Origin: Azoarcus sp.
GTDB taxonomy: Bacteria > Pseudomonadota > Gammaproteobacteria > Burkholderiales > Rhodocyclaceae
Assembly (NCBI GenBank): GCA_031285365.1
Contig: JAITWP010000126.1
Location: 1 to 6,890 of the forward strand
Direction: 5' to 3'
DNA length: 6,890 nucleotides
Within the stretch, counting starts at the first letter, position 1; each line of letters opens with the position of its first letter. Positions 1 to 5,034 of the stretch are shown here, piece after piece. The translations under genes were made by a program, and so were the position numbers. The notes beneath the pieces were generated by a model. That model saw only the letters and a list, made by a program, of their open reading frames with translations, had not been told where the DNA came from and ran no database searches.

Positions 1-303
1 CCTGCCGGAATCTGGGGGGGGCTGCTCACCCTGCCCGAAATCCCGGAAGGTACTGACACGGACGATTGGGTTTTGCGCAGTTTTGGCATTGATCGAGCCA
101 GCGCACGGGCCTTGCCGCCGCTCGTTCACGTCTTCACGCATTTCACGCTGAAAATCGCGCCCTGGCGCGTCGATCTCCCTGCCGCCCCTCGAATGCTTTC
201 AGATCCCGCCTGGCAATGGCTGGCGATTGAGCAGATCGGTTCCGCCGCCCTGCCCGCGCCGGTGCGACGGATATTGGAGAGTCTTAATCAAACCGATGCC
301 TGA
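1..303 (+). CDS. mutY: A/G-specific adenine glycosylase MutY, C-terminal part (5' end outside window)
   Basis: MutY removes adenine mispaired with 8-oxoguanine or guanine in base excision repair. Only the last 100 codons are present, in frame 1 from the window edge to a TGA at 301-303. The catalytic HhH and iron-sulphur domains therefore lie outside the window, and what is seen is most of the Nudix-like C-terminal domain that recognises 8-oxoG. The fragment starts with the conserved AGIWGG segment (residues 2-7) followed by LPE. Next come PLVHVFTHF at about 40-48 and a terminal helix ending LPAPVRRILESL. The FSH loop of E. coli MutY, which contacts 8-oxoG, reads Phe-Thr-His here (45-47), a conservative change. 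The GIWGGL stretch is written with an 8-G run at 14-21. A TTG at 73 could be read as a start codon, but homology continues upstream to the edge, so it is internal. The gene converges on the sirtuin gene with a 6-bp gap. Identification rests on motif recognition of a partial protein. Confidence 0.88.
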   Translation, partial: PAGIWGGLLTLPEIPEGTDTDDWVLRSFGIDRASARALPPLVHVFTHFTLKIAPWRVDLPAAPRMLSDPAWQWLAIEQIGSAALPAPVRRILESLNQTDA

Positions 304-319
304 CCTCGGTCAGGGTTTG
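289..319. terminator. Palindrome between mutY and the sirtuin gene, possible bidirectional terminator
   Basis: CCTGACC (299-305) and GGTCAGG (308-314) form a 7-bp inverted repeat around a central TC. In RNA the loop would open to 4 nt or more. Outer arms CAAAC (289-293) and GTTTG (315-319) can extend the stem across a one-sided 5-nt bulge. The palindrome contains both stop codons: the mutY TGA at 301-303 and the sirtuin TGA on the minus strand at 312-310. On either strand the hairpin is followed only by a short TTT, so intrinsic termination is possible but weak. The convergent gene arrangement is the main support for calling it a terminator. Confidence 0.4.
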
Positions 320-1158
320 GCAGGCAAAAACTTCATCTTCACCAGCGCCGCCCGAATGCCTTCAAGCGCGGCAAGTGCTCCCATTGGCACGCTGATATGG
401 TTTGCCTCGGGAACTTCCGGGTCACGCAGGTTGACGCGAATGAGCGGAAAACCGCTGTGCTCGCCCATCAGCCGAATCGTGGCAACGGACTTGCCTGCGC
501 CCAGTTCGATCACGACGGGATTCGGTGTCACTCTGCACCAGGCCGCAAAATGCGCCTCCTGGTGGCTGGAGCGCCATTCCACCCAGTCCCAGTCACCGAA
601 CATCAGAATGTTGGGCCGCGCCAGTCCACCGCACTCCGGACAACATGGCCAAGGCTCTGCCATACGACAGGTAGCCGGATCGACACGAGGCTCGAATCCA
701 TCTGCGGACCAGATGCCATCCGTACAAGCCTCGGCGCATTGCAGGTAATGAATCGAGCCGTGCACTTCCCAAACCTTCTCGACGGGAAAGCCCGTTTTCT
801 GGAAATGCCCGTCCACGTTACTGGTAATCACGGCAGCCCCATTCGGCAAACGCGTCGCGATTTCCTGCAGGATGGCGAAACCCCGATGCGGAGTTGTTTC
901 CCGATAGAGTTTCAGGCGATGCCCGTAAAACCCCCAGGCAAGACCAGGTTCCCGAATAAACGCCCGTGGATTGGCAATTTCCTCGAAACGCAGCCCCGCC
1001 TGACGCAAGTGCGGGTAAGCGTGCCAGAACCCTTCCGGCCCCCGGAAATCGGGCAGCCCCGAATCAACGCCCATACCTGCGCCAGCGGCGATGATCAGCC
1101 CGGAAGATTGCGCGATCCGCTCGGCACAGCGAGCTAAAAGAGATGTATCGGAGATCAT
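310..1158 (-). CDS. Atypical SIR2-family NAD-dependent protein deacylase (sirtuin)
   Basis: Sirtuins use NAD+ to remove acetyl or other acyl groups from lysine, giving nicotinamide and O-acyl-ADP-ribose; this one should be cytoplasmic. The 282-aa product has no signal peptide or membrane segment. It has the Rossmann NAD-binding motif GAGMGVDSGLPDFRG (26-40), TSNVDG (112-117) in place of the usual TQN-I/V-D, and a catalytic His in EVHGS (H133). Candidate zinc cysteines are C141 and C145, then CCPEC (172-176), followed by GLARPNILMFGD. Near the C-terminus, ELGAG replaces the usual GTS NAD-contact motif. From memory these differences recur in one bacterial SIR2 subgroup, so they probably mark a subfamily rather than decay. 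The ATG at 1158 is chosen because the N-terminal helix before the GAG motif is then of normal length; the Shine-Dalgarno sequence is weak (AGG about 10 nt upstream). It converges on mutY and diverges from uvrA. Substrate unknown; activity inferred from family. Confidence 0.87.
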   Translation of the reverse strand: MISDTSLLARCAERIAQSSGLIIAAGAGMGVDSGLPDFRGPEGFWHAYPHLRQAGLRFEEIANPRAFIREPGLAWGFYGHRLKLYRETTPHRGFAILQEIATRLPNGAAVITSNVDGHFQKTGFPVEKVWEVHGSIHYLQCAEACTDGIWSADGFEPRVDPATCRMAEPWPCCPECGGLARPNILMFGDWDWVEWRSSHQEAHFAAWCRVTPNPVVIELGAGKSVATIRLMGEHSGFPLIRVNLRDPEVPEANHISVPMGALAALEGIRAALVKMKFLPAKP

Positions 1159-1194
1159 GTTCAGTCAACCTGTTCGTAACGATCCATGCCACTT

Positions 1195-1271
1195 ACACAC
1201 TATCCATCGGCACCCGGTATCTATTGTGTCATTGAACTTCACTCGCGGCTGCTTTCTCTTTTATAGTGTGT
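1195..1271. repeat. 9-bp inverted repeat in the sirtuin/uvrA divergent region, possible operator
   Basis: ACACACTAT at 1195-1203 is the exact reverse complement of ATAGTGTGT at 1263-1271, with 59 bp between them. The right arm overlaps the proposed uvrA -10 hexamer (1262-1267), and the left arm lies about 37 bp upstream of the sirtuin ATG. This is a layout a repressor or DNA-bending factor could use to control both genes, but no known binding-site consensus is recognised. I looked for a LexA-type CTG-N10-CAG box in 1159-1298 and found none. Chance occurrence cannot be excluded. Confidence 0.3.
1238..1267 (+). promoter_or_regulatory. Putative sigma-70 promoter of uvrA
   Basis: TTCACT (1238-1243, four of six matches to TTGACA) and TATAGT (1262-1267, five of six matches to TATAAT) are separated by 18 bp. 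Transcription would start near 1274, leaving about 25 nt of leader before the ATG at 1299. This placement would put an upstream in-frame GTG (1266) outside the transcript. No convincing promoter for the divergent sirtuin gene was found in 1159-1298. Confidence 0.42.
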
Positions 1272-1298
1272 GATTTACTCAACCATGCCAACCTCGAC

Positions 1299-4148
1299 AT
1301 GGACTCAATCCACATCCGCGGCTCCCGTACCCATAACCTGAAGAATATCAATATTGACCTGCCGCGCAACCGGCTCACGGTCGTGACGGGTCTGTCGGGT
1401 TCGGGAAAATCGTCACTGGCGTTCGATACGCTTTACGCCGAAGGTCAGCGACGCTACGTGGAATCCCTTTCCGCCTATGCCCGTCAGTTCCTGCAACTGA
1501 TGGAAAAACCGGACGTCGACCTGATCGAGGGACTCTCGCCCGCCATTGCCATCGAACAGAAGGCCGCCAGCCACAATCCGCGTTCCACGGTCGGAACCGT
1601 CACGGAAATTCACGATTACCTGCGTCTGCTTTACGCCCGCGCCGGCACCCCGCACTGCCCCCGCCACCCTAAACGGACGCTGGATGCGCAAAGCGTGACT
1701 CAGATGGTCGACCAAGTGTTGACATTGCCCGCCGATTCCCGCGTGATGATCCTCGCGCCAGTGTTGAGCGGACGCAAGGGAGAACAGCAGGAACTGCTCA
1801 CCAGCCTCGCGGCGCAGGGTTTCGTGCGGGCGCGAATCGACGGCGTCATTGTCGATCTGGACGAACCGCCGCCGCTCAACAAAAACCGCCGCCACGAGAT
1901 CGAGATCGTCATCGACCGCCTGCGTGTGCGCCCAGAATGGCGCGACAGGCTGGCCGAATCGTTCGAGACCGCGCTCGCATACAGCGACGGACGCGCCATC
2001 GCGGTGGAAATGGACAGGATGGACAACGGCGGGGAATACTCGTTTTCGGCCCGCTTTGCCTGTCCGGTGTGCGACTTCGCCCTGCCCGCGCTGGAACCCA
2101 GGCTGTTCTCGTTCAACAACCCGGCTGGTGCGTGCCCGCGTTGCGACGGTCTTGGACAGATCGCATTCTTTGATCCCCAACGGGTCGTCGCTTACCCGGA
2201 ACTTTCACTGGCCGCCGGAGCAATCCGGGGCTGGGACAGGCGCAACCAGTTCTATTTCCAGATGATCGAAAGCCTGGGGACGCATTACGGATTCGATGCC
2301 GAAACACCGTTCAACAAGCTGCCGAAAAAAGCGCGGGAGGTCGTCCTTCACGGCTCGGGAGATGAACGCATCGCCTTCCGCTATCTCTCCGACAGAGCCC
2401 GCACGGTGATGAAATCACATCCATTCGAGGGAATCATTCCCAACATGGAACGACGTTTCCGCGATACCGATTCAACCCTGGTGCGCGAGGAACTGCTGAA
2501 GTACCGCGCCAGTTGCTGCTGCCCGGACTGCGACGGCGCGCGCCTGACCCCGGCGGCCCGGCATGTGCTGGTGGGTGAGTTGTCGTTGCCCGAAGTAGCC
2601 GCCCTGCCGCTATCGCGCTGCCTGGCGTTCTTTAAGGATTTGCAACTCAAAGGCCAGCGAGCACTCATCGCGGAAAAAATCGTCCGGGAAATCACCGCGC
2701 GGCTCGGTTTTCTGAACAACGTCGGCCTCGGCTACCTGAGCCTGGAGCGCGCCGCCGACACCCTTTCCGGCGGCGAAGCGCAGCGTATCCGGCTCGCCAG
2801 CCAGATCGGATCGGGCCTGACCGGGGTCATGTACGTACTCGACGAGCCTTCCATCGGACTGCACCAGCGCGACAATGGCCGCCTGCTGGAAACCCTGGGT
2901 CGATTGCGCGATCTCGGCAACACGGTCATCGTGGTCGAGCATGACGAAGAGGCCATCCGGGCTGCCGACCATCTCGTCGACATGGGCCCCGGCGCGGGTG
3001 AAAACGGTGGGGAAGCCATTGCCAGCGGCCCACCGGAGGCAGTCATCGACAATCCCGCCTCCGTGACCGGCGCATGGCTTGCAGGCCGCCGCAGAATTGC
3101 GCTGCCCACACGGCGCATGCCGGTGAATACCGAGCGCCTCATCCGCATCGTCGGCGCAAGTGGCAACAACCTGAAAAAACTCGATGTCGACATTCCCGTC
3201 GGTCTTTTCGTCTGCGTCACCGGCGTTTCGGGTTCGGGCAAATCTACGCTCATCAACGATACCCTGAGCGCGGTAGCAACCAGCCAGCTTAACGGCGCAA
3301 ATCTCGAAACCGCGCCGCACAAGGCCATCCACGGACTCGACCTGCTCGACAAGGTCATCAGCGTCGACCAGTCCCCGATCGGGCGCACCCCGCGTTCCAA
3401 CCCCGCCACCTACACCGGGCTGATGACCCCCATCCGCGAACTCTTCTCCGGCGTACCCGAAGCGAAGGCACGCGGCTACGGGGCGGGGCGTTTCTCGTTC
3501 AACGTAAAGGGCGGACGTTGCGAAGCCTGCCAGGGCGACGGCATGATCAAGGTAGAAATGCATTTTTTGCCTGACATGTTCGTACCCTGCGACAGTTGCC
3601 GGGGCCAGCGTTACAACGCCGAAACGCTGGAAATCCGCTACAAGGGCCGCAACATCTACGAAGTGCTGGAGATGACCGTCGATCAGGCGAACGACTTTTT
3701 CTCCGCCGTCCCCACCATCGCGCGCAAGCTCGAAACCCTGATCGACGTCGGCCTCGGCTACATCCGCCTCGGACAAAGCGCCACGACGCTATCCGGCGGC
3801 GAAGCACAACGGGTCAAGCTTGCTCTCGAACTCTCCAAACGCGACACCGGGCGCACGCTCTACATCCTCGACGAACCCACCACCGGCTTGCACTTTCAGG
3901 ACATCGAACTGTTGTTGCGCGTCCTCACGCGACTGCGCGACAACGGAAACACCATCATCGTCATCGAGCACAATCTCGACGTCATCAAAACGGCAGACTG
4001 GATCATCGACCTAGGCCCTGAAGGCGGTATCGGCGGAGGCACGCTCGTCTGCGCCGGCACGCCGGAATCCGTCGCCGCCTGCGAGCAGAGTCATACGGGG
4101 CGGTATCTGGCGAAGGCGCTGGAGCGGGCGAAGAGGATTTCTTTGTGA
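1299..4148 (+). CDS. uvrA: UvrABC excinuclease subunit A (UvrA), complete
   Basis: UvrA is the damage-sensing ABC-type ATPase of nucleotide excision repair; as a dimer it loads UvrB on lesions. The 949-aa product (E. coli 940) aligns end to end from memory with no insertion or frameshift. Numbering from the ATG at 1299, it shows Walker A GLSGSGKSS (K37), first zinc module C255/C258...C279/C282, signature LSGGEAQR (489-496) with Walker B YVLDEPS and the EHDE His, second Walker A GVSGSGKST (K648), zinc finger C741/C744...C764/C767, second LSGGEAQR (831-838) and YILDEPTTGLH. The frame is open to a GTG at 1266, which would add 11 residues. The ATG is preferred because MDSIHIRG lines up with the E. 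coli start and the proposed -10 overlaps that GTG. Neither start has a clear Shine-Dalgarno sequence. It is transcribed alone, divergent from the sirtuin gene and convergent with tRNA-Pro. No LexA box was seen, so SOS control is not supported here. Confidence 0.98.
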   Translation: MDSIHIRGSRTHNLKNINIDLPRNRLTVVTGLSGSGKSSLAFDTLYAEGQRRYVESLSAYARQFLQLMEKPDVDLIEGLSPAIAIEQKAASHNPRSTVGTVTEIHDYLRLLYARAGTPHCPRHPKRTLDAQSVTQMVDQVLTLPADSRVMILAPVLSGRKGEQQELLTSLAAQGFVRARIDGVIVDLDEPPPLNKNRRHEIEIVIDRLRVRPEWRDRLAESFETALAYSDGRAIAVEMDRMDNGGEYSFSARFACPVCDFALPALEPRLFSFNNPAGACPRCDGLGQIAFFDPQRVVAYPELSLAAGAIRGWDRRNQFYFQMIESLGTHYGFDAETPFNKLPKKAREVVLHGSGDERIAFRYLSDRARTVMKSHPFEGIIPNMERRFRDTDSTLVREELLKYRASCCCPDCDGARLTPAARHVLVGELSLPEVAALPLSRCLAFFKDLQLKGQRALIAEKIVREITARLGFLNNVGLGYLSLERAADTLSGGEAQRIRLASQIGSGLTGVMYVLDEPSIGLHQRDNGRLLETLGRLRDLGNTVIVVEHDEEAIRAADHLVDMGPGAGENGGEAIASGPPEAVIDNPASVTGAWLAGRRRIALPTRRMPVNTERLIRIVGASGNNLKKLDVDIPVGLFVCVTGVSGSGKSTLINDTLSAVATSQLNGANLETAPHKAIHGLDLLDKVISVDQSPIGRTPRSNPATYTGLMTPIRELFSGVPEAKARGYGAGRFSFNVKGGRCEACQGDGMIKVEMHFLPDMFVPCDSCRGQRYNAETLEIRYKGRNIYEVLEMTVDQANDFFSAVPTIARKLETLIDVGLGYIRLGQSATTLSGGEAQRVKLALELSKRDTGRTLYILDEPTTGLHFQDIELLLRVLTRLRDNGNTIIVIEHNLDVIKTADWIIDLGPEGGIGGGTLVCAGTPESVAACEQSHTGRYLAKALERAKRISL

Positions 4149-4153
4149 ACCTG

Positions 4154-4190
4154 AAAACACTCAGGCCAGTTCAATGACTGGCCTGAGTGT
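4154..4190 (-). terminator. Strong hairpin terminator of tRNA-Pro, shared by convergent uvrA
   Basis: A perfect 14-bp inverted repeat has arms ACACTCAGGCCAGT (4157-4170) and its complement (4177-4190) around a 6-nt loop. Read on the minus strand, the stem is followed by T residues (complement of the A run 4154-4157), giving a standard though short U tract 11 nt after the tRNA CCA end. On the + strand it starts 8 nt after the uvrA stop but has no T run after it, so for uvrA it may mainly protect the 3' end or assist termination. Confidence 0.82.
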
Positions 4191-4200
4191 CTGATCCGAT

Positions 4201-4278
<78 letters not shown>

Positions 4279-4292
4279 CTTGAAAACAGGTG

Positions 4293-4321
4293 ATTGTACA
4301 AAAATCGCCCAAAACTTTCCA
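4293..4321 (-). promoter_or_regulatory. Sigma-70 promoter of tRNA-Pro
   Basis: On the minus strand, TGGAAA (4321-4316, four of six -35 matches) lies exactly 17 bp from TACAAT (4298-4293, five of six -10 matches). Transcription would start near 4286, about 9 nt before the mature tRNA 5' end at 4277. That suits a stable RNA gene whose short leader is removed by RNase P. The -35 hexamer lies largely in the 3' arm of the hairpin behind merR. Confidence 0.65.
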
Positions 4322-4334
4322 GAAGAATCTGGAA
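4311..4334 (-). terminator. Terminator-like hairpin behind merR
   Basis: On the minus strand, TTCCAGA (4334-4328) and TCTGGAA (4323-4317) form a 7-bp stem with a 4-nt loop. AG and then TTTT (4314-4311) follow, with another T run (4305-4301) further on. It starts 8 nt after the merR stop. The stem is AT-rich and short, so termination may be partial and some operon transcripts could read into the tRNA. Confidence 0.5.
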
Positions 4335-4342
4335 CGGGTTGC

Positions 4343-4729
4343 TCAACCCCGCAGTACGCCCAATGTGGCCTCAACTTCGGCGCGAAGTTCAAGGAGCAGG
4401 GTGTGGGCCTGTTCGGCGGCAATGGCGTTTTCCTGATCCTGGATCGCGGCCTCGCCGAGGCGATTGCGTGCGCCCGAGATCGTGAATCCTTCGTCGTAGA
4501 GCAAGTGGCGAATCTTGCGCACCAGGAGCACTTCGTGGTGCTGGTAGTAACGCCGGTTGCCACTGCGTTTGACGGGTTTCAACTGGGAAAATTCCTGCTC
4601 CCAGTAGCGCAATACGTGTGTCTTGACCCCGCACAGTTCGCTGACCTCACCGATGCTGAAATAACGCTTGGCGGGAATCGGCGGCAGAGCCGTCGCGGTA
4701 GAGGAGGACTCAGGCGCGTCCGTCGCCAT
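4343..4729 (-). CDS. Small MerR-family transcriptional regulator
   Basis: The 128-aa product starts with about 20 loosely conserved, Ser/Thr/Ala/Pro-rich residues, then a MerR-type winged helix-turn-helix at about 22-90. Landmarks are RYFSIGEVSELCGV (22-35), LRYWEQEF (40-47) and RRYY (59-62), followed by a DEGFTISGARNRL segment. The C-terminal 35 or so residues are Ala/Glu/Leu-rich and probably form the dimerisation coiled coil. There is no effector domain and only one cysteine (C33), so metal or thiol sensing of the MerR/SoxR kind is unlikely. The ATG at 4729 has GGAGG 9 nt upstream (4743-4739). It overlaps the end of ihfA by 20 bp, so it is probably the last protein gene of the pheT-ihfA operon. 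MerR genes after ihfA and before tRNA-Pro are, from memory, also found in pseudomonads. The regulated genes are unknown, and I assign no symbol. Confidence 0.9.
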   Translation of the reverse strand: MATDAPESSSTATALPPIPAKRYFSIGEVSELCGVKTHVLRYWEQEFSQLKPVKRSGNRRYYQHHEVLLVRKIRHLLYDEGFTISGARNRLGEAAIQDQENAIAAEQAHTLLLELRAEVEATLGVLRG

Positions 4730-5021
4730 TAATGACTACCTCCACGGCGTCCTTGAGTTTCTGGCTGGAATGGAAAGTCACTACGCGCCGGGCAGAAATC
4801 GGGATTTCTTCGCCGGTCTTGGGATTGCGTCCCGGACGTTGCGGTTTGTCCCGTAACATGAAATTGCCAAAACCGGAGAGCTTGACACTCTCACCCTGTT
4901 CCAGGGATGTGCGAATGGTTTCAAAAAAACTCTCCACCATATCCTTGGCTTCGCGTTTGTTCAGTCCAACCTGCTCAAACAGCAAATCGGCAAGATCTGC
5001 TTTGGTCAAGGTTATGGGCAT
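4710..5021 (-). CDS. ihfA: Integration host factor alpha subunit (IHF-alpha)
   Basis: IHF-alpha pairs with IHF-beta to bind and sharply bend DNA in the nucleoid, acting in recombination, replication and transcription. The 103-aa product has the family's usual length. It has an N-terminal helical dimerisation region beginning TLTKADLADLLFEQVG, then KLSGFGNF (47-54), then the beta-arm with PGRNPKTGEEIPI (63-75). P67 in this arm corresponds to the proline that intercalates at the DNA kink (Pro65 in E. coli). The RRVVTF strand and a C-terminal helix follow. The ETIRTSLEQGESVKLSG stretch and the position after pheT favour alpha over beta or HU. The ATG at 5021 follows a strong AAGGAG (5034-5029) at 7-nt spacing. 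It lies 12 nt after the pheT stop and overlaps merR by 20 bp, indicating cotranscription. An internal promoter within pheT, as reported for E. coli, was not recognisable. Confidence 0.97.
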   Translation of the reverse strand: MPITLTKADLADLLFEQVGLNKREAKDMVESFFETIRTSLEQGESVKLSGFGNFMLRDKPQRPGRNPKTGEEIPISARRVVTFHSSQKLKDAVEVVINGDGRA

Positions 5022-5028
5022 GAAATCT

Positions 5029-5034
5029 CTCCTT
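5029..5034 (-). promoter_or_regulatory. Strong ribosome binding site of ihfA overlapping the pheT stop
   Basis: AAGGAG on the minus strand (5034-5029) is 7 nt before the ihfA ATG. Its first base is the last base of the pheT TGA (5036-5034). Ribosomes ending pheT would therefore sit on the ihfA initiation site, which suggests translational coupling. Confidence 0.75.

Noticed and set aside
397..1137. 246-codon + strand open frame antisense to the sirtuin gene
   Set aside because: It is a shadow frame of a conserved minus-strand gene in GC-rich DNA; the product has no recognisable family features.
1159..1298. LexA (SOS) box upstream of uvrA
   Set aside because: I searched by eye for CTG-N10-CAG and near variants between the sirtuin gene and uvrA and found none.
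2610..3776. 388-codon minus-strand open frame inside uvrA
   Set aside because: Long antisense frames are expected opposite GC-rich coding sequence. The + strand is unmistakably uvrA, and the antisense product is low-complexity with no known motif.
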